A DNA stretch of 64,000 nucleotides from Streptomyces sp. R28. Its GTDB lineage: Bacteria; Actinomycetota; Actinomycetes; Streptomycetales; Streptomycetaceae. Below are positions 42,274 through 51,886 of the stretch, piece by piece. The stretch covers positions 806,001 through 870,000 of the forward strand of contig NZ_CP163439.1 of the NCBI RefSeq assembly GCF_041052385.1, read 5' to 3'. The translations under genes were made by a program, and so were the position numbers. Position 1 is the stretch's first letter; each line of letters opens with the position of its first letter. The notes under the pieces are model-generated. The model had not been told where the DNA came from. It saw nothing but the letters and a program-made list of their open reading frames with translations, and searched no databases.

Positions 42274-43884
42274 CTACACGTCAGGGGTGCGTCGCGCGCG
42301 CATCCCGGCGCCGATCGCCCAGCCGAGGCCGCCCGCGGCGACCAGCACCAGGGCGATCTCCGGCAGGATGCCGAGCCGCGTGGCGGGCGTCTCGCTGGAG
42401 CGCAGCGGCACCTTCTGGACCAGCGAGTCGGCCACGAACATGCCCGTCTTCTGCGTGATCGTCCCGTCCGGCATGATGATCGCGCTGACGCCGCTGGTCA
42501 CCGGGACGGTGACGGTGCGGCTGTGCTCGACGGCGCGGACGCGGGACATGGCGAGCTGCTGGTAGGTCATCTCGCTGCGGTCGAAGGTCGCGTTGTTGCT
42601 GGGCACGGAGATCATCTGCGCGCCGTCGGTGACCTCGGAGCGCACGGTCCAGTCGAAGGCCGCCTCGTAACAGGTGACGAGGCCGACCTTGGCGCCGTCC
42701 ATGGTGAACACACCCGGCTCGCTGCCCCGGCTGAAGTCCTGGCGGACCATCGAGGTCCAGTTCTCGTTGATCGCCCCGACGAGCGAGCGCAGCGGCAGGT
42801 ACTCGCCGAAGGGCTGGATCTGCCGCTTGTCGTACGTGTCGACGGGACCCTTGACCGGGTCCCACAGGATCTGCTCGTTGAGCAGCTTGCCGTCCCGCTC
42901 GACGACGCCGCCGACGGAGATGGGCACGCCGATCGTCTTGGCGGCCGTGTCGATGACGGCGCGCGCGTCGGCGTTGGCGAAGGGGTCGATGTCGGAGGAG
43001 TTCTCGGGCCACAGCACGAAGTCGGGCTGTGCGACCTTGCCCGCCTTGACCTCGGCGGCCAGACGCTCGGTCTCACGCGCGTGGTAGTCGAGTACAGCTC
43101 GCCGCTGGGAGTTGAAGTCCAGTCCGGCGCGCGGCACATTGCCCTGGATGACCGCGACGGTCGCGGTGCCGTCCTCGGCCTTGTCACTGACCAGCGGCCG
43201 TGCGGCCACAGCGCCCACCACCGGCACGGCCACGCTCAGCAGGGCGACCGCGGCAGCGGACCGCCGTACGGTCCGCGTGCGCCGGGCCTCGACAGCCAGG
43301 CGCACCACCTCGTAGAGACCGAAGCCGCAGAGAACGACCGCGAAGCCGAGCACCGGGGTGCCGCCCACCGCGGCGAGTGGCAGGAAGACGCCGTCTGCCT
43401 GGCCGAATGCGATCTTGCCCCAGGGGAAGCCGTTGAACGGCGCACGCGCGCGTGCCGCTTCTCCGGCGATCCACAGCGCCGCCGCCCACACCGGCCGGCC
43501 CGGCAGCTTCGACACCGCGGCGACTCCCGCGCCCACCAGCGCGACGAAGACCGCCTCGATCGCGACCAGCGCGAGCCAGGGGCCGGGGCCGACCTCCACT
43601 CCGGTCCACACCAGCAGCGGCAGCAGGAAGCCGAGGCCGAAGAGGTAGCCGAGGCCGAGGCCCGCCTTCCAACTGCGGCCGCGCAGCACCCAGCCGAAGA
43701 CGGCGAAGGCAGGCAGGGCCAGCCACCAGAGGGTGCGCGGCGGGAAGCTGACGTAGAGCAGCACTCCGGAGAGCGCCGCGGCGAGGGCCGGAACCAGGCG
43801 CACGAGCCGTGCCGCGCGCGAGGCGGGCGCGATCTGCGGCTGCAGCTGGTCCGACTCGCCCACGGAAGTTGCGGTGACGGTCAC
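42274..43884 (-). CDS. lnt: Apolipoprotein N-acyltransferase
   Basis: The product is about 536 residues. The N-terminal half has six or so helices (LVRLVPALAAALSGVLLYVS, LGLGYLFGLGFLLPLLVWTG, APFNGFPWGKIAFGQ). The C-terminal nitrilase domain carries the triad Glu in FVLWPENSSDIDP, Lys in TYDKRQIQPFGEYLPL and Cys in KVGLVTCYEAAFDW. It adds a third acyl chain to lipoproteins at the membrane. One last helix is at the C-terminus. GTG 43884 is chosen; the open frame further upstream looks non-coding. Mycobacteria and streptomycetes often carry one or two Lnt genes. Confidence 0.9.
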   Translation of the reverse strand: MTVTATSVGESDQLQPQIAPASRAARLVRLVPALAAALSGVLLYVSFPPRTLWWLALPAFAVFGWVLRGRSWKAGLGLGYLFGLGFLLPLLVWTGVEVGPGPWLALVAIEAVFVALVGAGVAAVSKLPGRPVWAAALWIAGEAARARAPFNGFPWGKIAFGQADGVFLPLAAVGGTPVLGFAVVLCGFGLYEVVRLAVEARRTRTVRRSAAAVALLSVAVPVVGAVAARPLVSDKAEDGTATVAVIQGNVPRAGLDFNSQRRAVLDYHARETERLAAEVKAGKVAQPDFVLWPENSSDIDPFANADARAVIDTAAKTIGVPISVGGVVERDGKLLNEQILWDPVKGPVDTYDKRQIQPFGEYLPLRSLVGAINENWTSMVRQDFSRGSEPGVFTMDGAKVGLVTCYEAAFDWTVRSEVTDGAQMISVPSNNATFDRSEMTYQQLAMSRVRAVEHSRTVTVPVTSGVSAIIMPDGTITQKTGMFVADSLVQKVPLRSSETPATRLGILPEIALVLVAAGGLGWAIGAGMRARRTPDV

Positions 43885-44235
43885 TCCGGGAGTGTACGGC
43901 GGTTGACCTCGGCGCCGACAGCGCGGTCCAGTGGGGCCAGGGCTCCCACGTGGGCGCATGCGTCAGTCGGGTCCACGGCAAGGTCCGCTGCGGGCGCGGT
44001 TCCGCTACCGGAGACGCCGCGCAGTCGTCGGCCGACCGTCCCGCGCGGACGCCGTCGCCGACCCCGCGGCGCTCAGGCGACGCATCGTTCCTGCACGACA
44101 CGTCCACAAATCGCCCATCAGCCGTTACGGTATGCCGGAGCTCAGTCGTACCGGCAGGTCAGGTCATGTCCGGACGGCGGGGCCGTCACAGGTCGGGGGA
44201 CCGGTTTTTCGGGGGGCGGGGTGGATGTCACGGGG

Positions 44236-45303
44236 ATGACGTCTGCGGCAGGTCCGGATGAGGACGGCGACAGACGAAACGTTTCTGATGCGGCGGGCGT
44301 GGTCGTGCTGGGGGCATGCGCCGCCTGGTCGCTGATCTCGGCCGCCGTGCACGACGGCCGCCCCGAGGGCGTGCTGCTCGCGATCCTCGCCGTGGCCGCC
44401 GGGTATGCCGCGGGCCGGATCGGCGGGGCGCTGCTGCCGGTCGCCGCGCCCTGCGCCGGAGCGCTGGCCGGAGTGGCCCTGACGCTGGCCGTACCGCACC
44501 TCGCCCCCGGTCCGCAGATCGTCGCCCCGCTGGGCCACGCCGGTGCCACGGCCGCCGTACTGACCCTCTCCGCCGGCGCCGCGTGCTGCGCCGCCTGGGC
44601 CGCCACGGCACCGGCCCTGCGACTGGGCCTGCGCGCGCTGGCCGCAGGAATCGCGGTGACGGCCGGCGCCCTCGGCTCGACCTCCGGCTTCGTCACCTGT
44701 ACCGCTGTCGTGCTGTGCTCGCTCGCCGCCGGTCACATCCGCCACCGCGGCATGGGCATCGCGGGGCTGGCCGTGGGCGCGACCTCGGTCACCGGTCTGA
44801 CCTGGGCGGTCGCCGGGCACGCGGTGCCCGGCGGAATCGCCGACTGGCTCGAGGGCCGGCTGACGCGGCACCGGGTCCAGCTGTGGCACGACGCCCTGCA
44901 CCTGACGGGCCAGGAACCCACCCTGGGGGTGGGCCCGGGACGCTTCGGAGAACTCAGTACGACGGCCACCGAGACGCTTCTGTCCGACGGCAAGCCGCAC
45001 TCGGCGCCCCTGCAGCAGGCGGCGGAACAGGGAGTGGTCGGCGTCATCCTCCTGGCGGCGGCCTTCTGCTGGATGCTGTTCGCGCTGTGGCGCACCACGC
45101 GCTCCACCCCGGTGGCCCTCACCGCGGGCGCGGCCCTGACGGCACTGGCGGCCATCGCCGCGGTCGGCAACGCGCTCAGCTTCACCGCGGTGTCGGTGGG
45201 CGCGGGCCTGCTGGCGGGGCTTGCCACGGCACGTCCCGTCACCCACGGACCGAGGGAGAGCGAGATCGACGTACGCGCGCGTGGCGAGCGTTTGATCCCA
45301 TGA
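44236..45303 (+). CDS. O-antigen ligase-like membrane protein
   Basis: The product is about 355 residues. It has ten or so hydrophobic segments, for example GVVVLGACAAWSLISAAV, GVLLAILAVAAGYAAGRIGG ALL and VIVGLAAG-type helices. The C-terminal part carries the Wzy/WaaL-like loop RVQLWHDALHLTGQEPTLGV GPGRFGEL and PHSAPLQQAAEQGVVGVILL, including the conserved Arg and His regions. In Streptomyces such proteins are probably polysaccharide ligases or polymerases. ATG 44236 is the simple choice; GTG 44221 with a GGGGGGCGGGG ahead is an alternative. Confidence 0.75.
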   Translation: MTSAAGPDEDGDRRNVSDAAGVVVLGACAAWSLISAAVHDGRPEGVLLAILAVAAGYAAGRIGGALLPVAAPCAGALAGVALTLAVPHLAPGPQIVAPLGHAGATAAVLTLSAGAACCAAWAATAPALRLGLRALAAGIAVTAGALGSTSGFVTCTAVVLCSLAAGHIRHRGMGIAGLAVGATSVTGLTWAVAGHAVPGGIADWLEGRLTRHRVQLWHDALHLTGQEPTLGVGPGRFGELSTTATETLLSDGKPHSAPLQQAAEQGVVGVILLAAAFCWMLFALWRTTRSTPVALTAGAALTALAAIAAVGNALSFTAVSVGAGLLAGLATARPVTHGPRESEIDVRARGERLIP

Positions 45304-45382
45304 CGCGGTGTGCGACGAAGGGGGGTGGGCCGCACACATGACTCCGAAGCCCCTCCCCCGCGGTGGCGGCAGGGCCCTTGAT

Positions 45383-45925
45383 TCAGTGCGCCGTGCCGGG
45401 TGCCCGCGTCCGCAGGCGACCCCTGATCACCCGTACGGCCGCCTCCGCGTCGTCCACGGTGATCGTGAACGTATGGCCGTCCCACATCCGCAGGACCAAG
45501 CCCTCACCACGCCGTACGACGACCGCGGTGCCCTTCTCGGGCCGCCACCGGTAGCCCCAGCCACCCCAGTGACGCGGGGTGACGTGCGCGACGAAGTCGG
45601 CGCCCGCGACCTCGGACAGCGGAATGCGGCGGCGCGGCACACCGATGTGGCCGCAGCGCACCTCGAGGCACTCCTGGTCGACCTTCAGGGCGACATGCAC
45701 GAACGCCAGGGTGCCGAAGAGGACCAGCAGTCCGGCCGCGATGCAGCCGATGACGGCCATCGCGAGCGGGGCGATGCCGCCCGTCCACGGCGAGTCGACA
45801 GCCAGCTCGACCCCGAGCGCCATGCAGGCGGCACCGACGAGCGCCAGCAGCCACTGGACCCGGTTGGTCGCCCGGCCGGTCCAGACATCGGGGTGCGGCT
45901 GCGCGCTGTGGGGGTGGTCCCTCAT
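45383..45925 (-). CDS. Small membrane protein with PH-like domain
   Basis: The 180-residue product has two helices (VQWLLALVGAACMALGVELA and GGIAPLAMAVIGCIAAGLLV LFGTLAFVHVAL) followed by a soluble beta-rich part: LEVRCGHIGVPRRRIPLSEV and VVVRRGEGLVLRMWDGHTFT ITVDDAEAAVRVIRGRL. That layout matches Actinobacteria membrane proteins with a bPH (YokE/DUF3093) domain, most likely DUF3093. Function unknown. The initiator is ATG 45925. Confidence 0.7.
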   Translation of the reverse strand: MRDHPHSAQPHPDVWTGRATNRVQWLLALVGAACMALGVELAVDSPWTGGIAPLAMAVIGCIAAGLLVLFGTLAFVHVALKVDQECLEVRCGHIGVPRRRIPLSEVAGADFVAHVTPRHWGGWGYRWRPEKGTAVVVRRGEGLVLRMWDGHTFTITVDDAEAAVRVIRGRLRTRAPGTAH

Positions 45926-46031
45926 GGCTATGAGGTTACTCAGGTTTCGCTGCGTTGGTACCGCGCTGCAAAGGGTGACTACGCCGACCGAGGCCCGGAC
46001 GAACCGACGCCGTCCGTTTCGCGACAGTCGG

Positions 46032-46817
46032 TCAGCGAGCGGGGCTGATCTCCCGCAGGAGACGGCCTTCCTCATAGGCGAGAGCGGGCTCGGGCAGCGC
46101 ACCCTCGCGGCCGCTCAGCAACACCGTCAGGGTGCCGTTCGCCTCGGCCCCGGGGGCCGGCTGCTCGCCGATCCGGCGCAGCGCCTGGGCCGCGACCGCG
46201 CCGGCGGAGCCGTGCAGGACGAGCGGCGGGAAGCCGGGACGCTGGACGGCGGTGCGGATGCGCTCGGCGACGAGCTCGTAGTGCGTGCAGCCCAGGACGA
46301 CGGTCGTCACGTCCTTGGGGGTCAGGGCGGCGGCCGCGGCGACGGCGGCCTCGATCGCCGTCTCGTCCGCGTGCTCGACGGCCTCGGCCAGCCCGAAGCA
46401 CGGCACCTCGGTGACGGCCACGCCACCGGCGAAGTCTTCGATGAGACCGCGCTGGTAGGGGCTGCCGGTCGTGGCGGGCGTGGCCCAGATCGCGACGGGG
46501 CCGCCACCGGCCGCGGCCGGCTTGATCGCCGGAACCGTGCCGATGACCGGTATGCCGGGTTCGAGGCGGGCACGCAGGGTGGGCAGGGCGTGCACGGTCG
46601 CGGTGTTGCAGCCGATGATCAAGACGTCGGGCCCGTGCGCTGCGGCGGCGTCCGCGACGGCCACGGCGCGCTGCGTGAGGTCCTCGGGGGTCCTCGGACC
46701 CCAGGGCATGCCGTCGGGGTCGAGGGAGAGCACGAGATGTGCGTCGGGCCGCAACCGCCGGACCGAGGCGGTGGCCGCGAGCAAGCCGATTCCGGAGTCC
46801 ATCAGCGCGATCTTCAC
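46032..46817 (-). CDS. Glutamate/aspartate racemase-like protein
   Basis: The 261-residue product has the Asp/Glu racemase fold: IALMDSGIGLLAATASVRRL, the first active-site Cys in VLIIGCNTATVHALPTLRAR, VIGTVPAIKPAAA and the second Cys in VTTVVLGCTHYELVAERIR. Both catalytic cysteines are present, so it may be an active racemase. It differs from MurI at the N-terminus (ALMDSGIG in place of GVFDSGVGG), so I do not call it murI. Confidence 0.75.
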   Translation of the reverse strand: MKIALMDSGIGLLAATASVRRLRPDAHLVLSLDPDGMPWGPRTPEDLTQRAVAVADAAAAHGPDVLIIGCNTATVHALPTLRARLEPGIPVIGTVPAIKPAAAGGGPVAIWATPATTGSPYQRGLIEDFAGGVAVTEVPCFGLAEAVEHADETAIEAAVAAAAALTPKDVTTVVLGCTHYELVAERIRTAVQRPGFPPLVLHGSAGAVAAQALRRIGEQPAPGAEANGTLTVLLSGREGALPEPALAYEEGRLLREISPAR

Positions 46818-46874
46818 CCGGCCACGATAGACGATGGGCCCTTGCGGGCCCCTCCGGTGGGGCAGACTGCGCGC

Positions 46875-48050
46875 GTGAGCGCCATCGCGTGGACTGCCGC
46901 CGGATCACTCGCCGCCTGGCTGTGGCTTCTGCTCTGCCAGGGCTTCTTCTGGCGTACGGACGTCAGACTTCCGCGGCGGACGGAACCGAAGGAGTGGCCG
47001 TCGGTCTGCGTCGTCGTACCGGCACGCGACGAGGCCGCGGTACTTCCCGCGAGCCTGCCGACGCTGCTCGCCCAGGACTACCCGGGGCGCGCGGAGATCT
47101 TCCTGATCGACGACGGCAGTTCGGACGGCACCGGGGAGCTGGCGCGCGAGCTCGCGCGGCGGCACGGCGGACTGCCGCTGACCGTGGACTCCCCCGGCGA
47201 GCCGCCCGCGGGCTGGACCGGCAAGCTGTGGGCGGTGCGACACGGCATCGGCCTGGCACGCGCGCGTGAGCCCGAGTACCTGCTGCTGACGGACGCCGAC
47301 ATCGCGCATGCGCCCGACAGCCTGCGGGAGCTGGTCGCGGCGGCGCGCACCGGGGGCTTCGACGTCGTCTCGCAGATGGCCCGGCTGCGGGTGGAGAGCC
47401 TGTGGGAGCGGCTGGTCGTGCCGGCCTTCGTGTACTTCTTCGCGCAGCTGTACCCGTTCCGCCGGATCGGTAAGAAGGGGGCTCGGACGGCGGCCGCGGC
47501 GGGTGGCTGCGTCCTGCTGCGCACCGAGGCCGCCGAGCGGGCGCGGATCCCGGACGCCATCCGGCACGCCGTCATCGACGACGTGGCGCTCGCGCGGGCC
47601 GTCAAGGGCAGCGGTGGCCGCATCTGGCTGGGGCTGGCCGAGCGAGTGGACAGCGTGCGCCCGTATCCACGGCTGAGCGACCTGTGGCGGATGGTCTCGC
47701 GCAGCGCGTACGCACAGTTGCGACACAACCCGCTGGTGCTGGCCGGGACGGTCGCCGGGCTCGCGCTGGTGTATCTGGTGCCGCCCGTGGCCCTGATCGC
47801 GGGTCTGGCCGGTGGGGATGCGGCAACGGCGGTCATCGGCGGTCTCGCCTGGCTGGTGATGACGGGGACGTACGCCCCGATGCTCCGCTACTACCGCCAG
47901 CCTCTGTGGCTCGCTCCCCTGCTGCCGTTCACCGCGTTCCTCTACCTCCTCATGACGGTCGATTCCGCGGTACAGCACTACCGGGGGCGCGGCGCGGCCT
48001 GGAAGGGCCGCACCTACGCGCGTCCGGACGCGGTGCCCGACGAGGGCTGA
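46875..48050 (+). CDS. Family 2 glycosyltransferase, HpnB-like
   Basis: The 391-residue product starts at GTG 46875. An N-terminal helix (WTAAGSLAAWLWLLLCQGFF W) is followed by a GT-A domain: SVCVVVPARDEAAVLPASLP, IFLIDDGSSDGTGELAR, the DxD-like YLLLTDADIAHAPDSL and the Q/RxxRW-type helix in RIWLGLAERVDS...DLWRM. It ends with two or three helices (LVLAGTVAGLALVYLVPPVA L, LAPLLPFTAFLYLLMTVDSA). The pattern fits the hopene-associated HpnB group, but no other hopanoid genes are in the window. Confidence 0.8.
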   Translation: MSAIAWTAAGSLAAWLWLLLCQGFFWRTDVRLPRRTEPKEWPSVCVVVPARDEAAVLPASLPTLLAQDYPGRAEIFLIDDGSSDGTGELARELARRHGGLPLTVDSPGEPPAGWTGKLWAVRHGIGLARAREPEYLLLTDADIAHAPDSLRELVAAARTGGFDVVSQMARLRVESLWERLVVPAFVYFFAQLYPFRRIGKKGARTAAAAGGCVLLRTEAAERARIPDAIRHAVIDDVALARAVKGSGGRIWLGLAERVDSVRPYPRLSDLWRMVSRSAYAQLRHNPLVLAGTVAGLALVYLVPPVALIAGLAGGDAATAVIGGLAWLVMTGTYAPMLRYYRQPLWLAPLLPFTAFLYLLMTVDSAVQHYRGRGAAWKGRTYARPDAVPDEG

Positions 48051-49355
48051 CTATTTGCGGCCGGGCGTCCAGTTCATGCCCCACGCGTACGCGTAGTCGA
48101 CCGTGCGCTGCGGGCTCACCCCGCGCTCGGGCACCAGGTAGCGAGCCTCGCGCTGGACGACCAGGTCGCTGCCGGTGTTGGTGATCAGGGCGAGTGCGCA
48201 CACCGTGGAGGGGACCGTGCACTCGTCGAGCGAGAAGTCGATCGGCGCGCCGTGCTGCGGCGTGAGCGTGACCGTGGCGTGCAGGTCGGCGAAGGAACGC
48301 GCCCCTTCATAGATGGTCACGAAGATCAGGATGCGCCGGAAGGCCCGCTGGTGGTCGAGGTTGATGGTGAGGTTCTCGCCACTGGACACGGCGCCGGTGC
48401 GGTCGTCGCCGTCGAGGTGCAGGTACGGGGGCTGGTGCAGGGCGCCGAAGGCGTTGCCGAGGGACTGGATGACTCCCTTGCTGCCGTCGGTGAGCTCGTA
48501 CAAGGCGCACAGGTCGAGGTCGAGGTCGTTGTGCATGGCGACCGGGCGGCCCAGCTTGCTCGCCCAGCCCGAGAACTGCTTGCGCACCTGCCAGTTGAGG
48601 TTCACGCGCATGGCGCCCGAGGTGCCGCCCTGCTTGGTCAGCGAGACGGAGGGGGAGGCCTTGGTGAGCGTCACCTTGCTCAGGCTGACCGGCGGCGCCT
48701 GGGGCGCGGGCGGGGGAACCGGGGGCATGGCGGGCGGCGCCATGGTGACCGGCGGCGCCACGGGTGGCGGCGTGGCAGCCGGGGGTGCGACCGGCGGGGC
48801 CACGGGGGTCGCAGGGGGTGCCGCTTGCTGGGGTTCGTCGACCGTGATGCCGTAATCGGTGGCGAGGCCCTCGAGGCCGCTGCTGTAGCCCTGGCCGACG
48901 GCGCGGAATTTCCAGGCACCCTGGCGACGGTAGAACTCACCGAGCACGAAAGCGGTTTCCACGGTGGCACCCGTGCTGTCGAAGCGGGCGACGACGGTGC
49001 CCTGGGCGGCGTCTTTGACCTCGATGCAGAGGTCCGGAACCTGGCCGAACGCACCGCCGTCCGCGGAGGCGGCGAGGATGACGGTCTCGATCGCGGGCTC
49101 CACGCGCGCGAGGTCGACGAGCAGACAGTCGGTCACCCGGCCGCCGACGTCCCGCTTGCCCTCGTGCCGGACGGCGCCGGAGGAGTGCACCGGCTGGTTG
49201 TAGAAGACGAAGTCACTGTCGGAGCGCACTTTTCCGCCGACGAGCAACAGTGCCGAGGCGTCCGCGTCGGGCACGCCCGGTCCGGAGCGCCAGCCCAATT
49301 CGACCCGCAGTGCCGTCGTCGGCACCGGAGCATTCGATCCTTTCGACATTGACAT
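48051..49355 (-). CDS. TerD/TerA-family protein (two calcium-binding-type domains)
   Basis: The product is about 434 residues. It has an N-terminal TerD domain ([46 protein letters not shown]), then a linker of about 60 residues made mainly of Pro and Ala, then a second domain in TerA style ([45 protein letters not shown]). Acidic clusters such as DLDLDLC and DGDDRTG probably bind calcium. In Streptomyces TerD proteins act in calcium-linked stress and development. The name tellurium resistance is historical. ATG 49355 is chosen; ATG 49349 and 49370 are alternatives. Confidence 0.85.
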   Translation of the reverse strand: MSMSKGSNAPVPTTALRVELGWRSGPGVPDADASALLLVGGKVRSDSDFVFYNQPVHSSGAVRHEGKRDVGGRVTDCLLVDLARVEPAIETVILAASADGGAFGQVPDLCIEVKDAAQGTVVARFDSTGATVETAFVLGEFYRRQGAWKFRAVGQGYSSGLEGLATDYGITVDEPQQAAPPATPVAPPVAPPAATPPPVAPPVTMAPPAMPPVPPPAPQAPPVSLSKVTLTKASPSVSLTKQGGTSGAMRVNLNWQVRKQFSGWASKLGRPVAMHNDLDLDLCALYELTDGSKGVIQSLGNAFGALHQPPYLHLDGDDRTGAVSSGENLTINLDHQRAFRRILIFVTIYEGARSFADLHATVTLTPQHGAPIDFSLDECTVPSTVCALALITNTGSDLVVQREARYLVPERGVSPQRTVDYAYAWGMNWTPGRK

Positions 49356-49370
49356 GTCCGCCCCCATCAC

Positions 49371-49647
49371 GGGTCACCGCGCCAGGTAACGTCCCGGCAG
49401 CTCACTGGCTTCTTTACAGGGCCAACCTATTCCCCGCGCCAACGAACTCCCATGACGGTCACCGGAACACCGGAGGCCAACCCCCGGTAACCCGCCCGGA
49501 ACTCGGCATTTACACGATCCGAGCGCGGATTGGCGTCCCTTTTTGCCAAGTTCGCTCGCATTGGGGATCCGGCGTCACTACGGACACGCAAAACAACCCT
49601 CTTATCGGTCTCCCCAACCAGCACATCGTGGGCTTAACGTATGCGCC
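49371..49647. other. Divergent promoter region between terD and the Pro/Gln-rich gene
   Basis: The stretch from 49415 to 49640 is noticeably less GC-rich than its surroundings. It must hold both promoters, but no unambiguous elements can be named. Confidence 0.4.
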
Positions 49648-50082
49648 ATGACCTCCCCCCGCTCCACCTATGGCGGCGGCTACTACTCCGCCTCCTTCCC
49701 GGACACTCCGATCTACGACTCACTCGTGGCCGAGCGGGGCACCCCGCAGATCGCCCCGATCCGGGTCCCCGCCGCGTACGACATGCCGGGCAGCAATCTG
49801 CCCGCGCTGCCGTCCGCGCTGCCCGCCCTCCCGGCGGCCCCGTCCCAGCCCTCCTACGGATATCCGCAGGCACAGCAGCCCGCTCCGCTACAGCAGGCGC
49901 CCGCGGCGTACATCCCACAGCAGGCGGCCGCGCCGCGTGGCTATCCGGGTCCGCAGGCTCAGCAGCCTCGGCCGGTGGCGCCCGGCGGCACGGGCTACGA
50001 GGCGATGCGCCCCGCGGCTCCCCGCCCCGCCGCGGCTCCTTACCAGGACCCGTACAACAACCAGCAGTACCGCGGCTACTGA
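49648..50082 (+). CDS. Pro/Gln/Tyr-rich hypothetical protein (DUF6643-like)
   Basis: The 144-residue product begins MTSPRSTYGGGYYSASFPDT PIYDSLVAERGTPQIAPIRV PAAYD, a short conserved head. It continues as a low-complexity tail of Pro, Ala, Gln and Tyr (YGYPQAQQPAPLQQAP, YQDPYNNQQYRGY). There are no membrane segments or signal peptide. The head is typical of a Streptomyces protein group (DUF6643). Role unknown. The tail is disordered and may drive self-association. Confidence 0.7.
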   Translation: MTSPRSTYGGGYYSASFPDTPIYDSLVAERGTPQIAPIRVPAAYDMPGSNLPALPSALPALPAAPSQPSYGYPQAQQPAPLQQAPAAYIPQQAAAPRGYPGPQAQQPRPVAPGGTGYEAMRPAAPRPAAAPYQDPYNNQQYRGY

Positions 50083-50144
50083 CCCGTTCCCCCAGGCTGT
50101 CGGCCCCTCCTGGCACGACGGCCGCACGGGGCACACACGACTGC

Positions 50145-50991
50145 GGTCGGTTCACGTTCATCCGGTCAAGGCGTTCCGGGGCACCGCGCCCCGGGAGGCC
50201 GTCGTGGAGCCCTGGGGGCCGACCGGAGATCGGCGCTGGGTCCTGATCGACGACGGGGACAGGTCGTTACGGAGCGCCGACGACCGCGCTTCACGCACGC
50301 CGCCGCCGAGCTGCTGCCCGGCGGCGGCGTTCGGTTGTCCAGGCCCGGCACGGACCCGCTGACCTTGCCGGTGTCGCGGACGGTCGGCGCTGCGCCTGTG
50401 GAGATCGTCCGCGACTAGGTCGAGGCGGTCCTCGCCGCGGACGACGCCGCGCATGCCTGGTGCAGCGCCTGCCTCGGCGCCGACGTGCGACTCGCGTTGA
50501 TGGGCGACCCCGGCATGCGCCGGGCATGTCGATCCGGAGTACGCCCGGCCGGGCGAGACAGCCGGCTTCGCCGACGGCTACCCGCGGCTGCTGCTCACCA
50601 CGACAGCGTCCCTTGAGGCTCTCGACTCCCACATCGCGCAGGATGATCACGCGCAAGAGGGCATCCTGCCCATGAACCGCTTCCGGCCGAACGTGGTCGT
50701 GTCGGGCATCGCAGCCTGGGCCGAGGACGATTGGTCTCGCCTCATCATCGGCGAGGTGGCCTCCCGTGTTCCCGAGAAGTGCGGGCGGTGCGTGGTGACC
50801 ACCACCGACCAGGCCCCCCGACCAGGCCACCACTGAGCAGGCCACCGCCGAGCAAGCAGGGAGCCCCTGCACACCCTCGGCCGACACCTCCGGCTGGACG
50901 GCGAGCTGGTGTTCGGCCAGAACTTGGTACCCCTTTCCCGCTTCCCCGCGGCACGATCCGGGTCGGTTGTCCGGTCACGATCCTCGACTGA
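50145..50991 (+). pseudogene. MOSC-domain protein, decayed
   Basis: Pieces of a MOSC protein appear in order but in different frames: VHVHPVKAFRGTAPREAVVE PWGPTGDRRWVLIDD, then FTHAAAELLPGGGVRLSRPG TDPLTLPV, a TAG at 50416-50418, VEAVLAADDAAHAWCSACLG ADVRL, then PMNRFRPNVVVSG, AWAEDDWSRLIIGEVA and the motif-like KCGRCVVTTTDQA, and finally PLHTLGRHLR and FGQNLVPLS. Several frameshifts and one stop make it non-functional. MOSC domains normally handle molybdenum-cofactor sulfur. Confidence 0.75.
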
Positions 50992-51171
50992 GAAAGATCT
51001 GGCGGAGCGGCAGTGCGCGGGAACCGAGGCCGGGTGCCCGCGCGTTGGGCTTTTCGTGAGAAGTTCATGAGAGGACCCGAACTCAGGTGATTTCGCTCTC
51101 TCTTCGGCGGGGTCCGCGCGTGAACGGCTCGGTGAGGGGTTATCACGGAGCGGGAAGGGGGTGGGCGGACG

Positions 51172-51777
51172 ATGCGGGCGATCAGCGGACTCTGGCGCTG
51201 GCGGCACAATCCGCTGCGCCGTGCGACCGACCTGGCCGAGGCCTGGGTCGCCCTCGGGGCCCTGCTGCTGATCCTGGTCGTCACGCCCTTCGTCGGAGCC
51301 CTGGCCGGCGGCACCGCCCAGGGCGTTCTGCAGAAGTCCGTCCGCGAGCAGCGCGCGTCCCGGCACCTGGTGACGGCGACCGTGATCCGCAAGCTGGAAG
51401 GCTCTTCGCTGGACGCGGACCCCGAGGTCACCACCGGGCGGGACCTGAGAACCAGGGTCGTGGCCGGCTGGACCGCACCGGACGGCAGCGTGCACCAGGG
51501 TTCGGTCATGGCGAGCCTCGACACCCCACAGCCCGGCGAGCGCTTCACGATGTGGACGGACCAACAGGCCCGCCCGGTCGCCCGCCCGTTGGACCCCGCG
51601 ACGGCGGCGACGCACGCGGTGCTCGCCGGGTTCGGCGCGGCCCTGCTGGCCGTCGGCCTGGTCGAGGGCATCAGACGGCTGGTCGTCTGGCGCATGGTCC
51701 GTCGCCGGTACGCCCGTTGGGACCAGGCGTGGGACAAGGCGGGTCCGGACTGGGGCCGCACCGGCACCGGCAGTTGA
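51172..51777 (+). CDS. Rv1733c-family membrane protein
   Basis: The 201-residue product has an N-terminal WRWRHNPLRRATDLAEAWVA start, a helix ALGALLLILVVTPFVGALAG G, an extracellular domain (TATVIRKLEGSSLDADPEVT, TRVVAGWTAPDGSVHQGSV) and a second helix THAVLAGFGAALLAVGLVEG IRRLV. It matches the Rv1733c-like group found in many actinobacteria. Function unknown, possibly stress-linked. Confidence 0.85.
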   Translation: MRAISGLWRWRHNPLRRATDLAEAWVALGALLLILVVTPFVGALAGGTAQGVLQKSVREQRASRHLVTATVIRKLEGSSLDADPEVTTGRDLRTRVVAGWTAPDGSVHQGSVMASLDTPQPGERFTMWTDQQARPVARPLDPATAATHAVLAGFGAALLAVGLVEGIRRLVVWRMVRRRYARWDQAWDKAGPDWGRTGTGS

Positions 51778-51886
51778 CGGCCTTCCGGCTCTGGTCAACC
51801 CACCGCCCGCGCGCACGCTACGGTGGACCGGCTGAACTCTTCGGCAGCGAAACCCGCGTACTTCGAGGTGGGGGCACATCAACGCC

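Noticed and set aside
46875..48050. Hopanoid biosynthesis cluster
   Set aside because: Only an HpnB-like glycosyltransferase is seen; no squalene-hopene cyclase or hpn genes are in the window.
48051..49355. TerD gene as tellurite resistance
   Set aside because: Streptomyces TerD proteins are mostly stress or development factors; no tehB or other ter genes are nearby.
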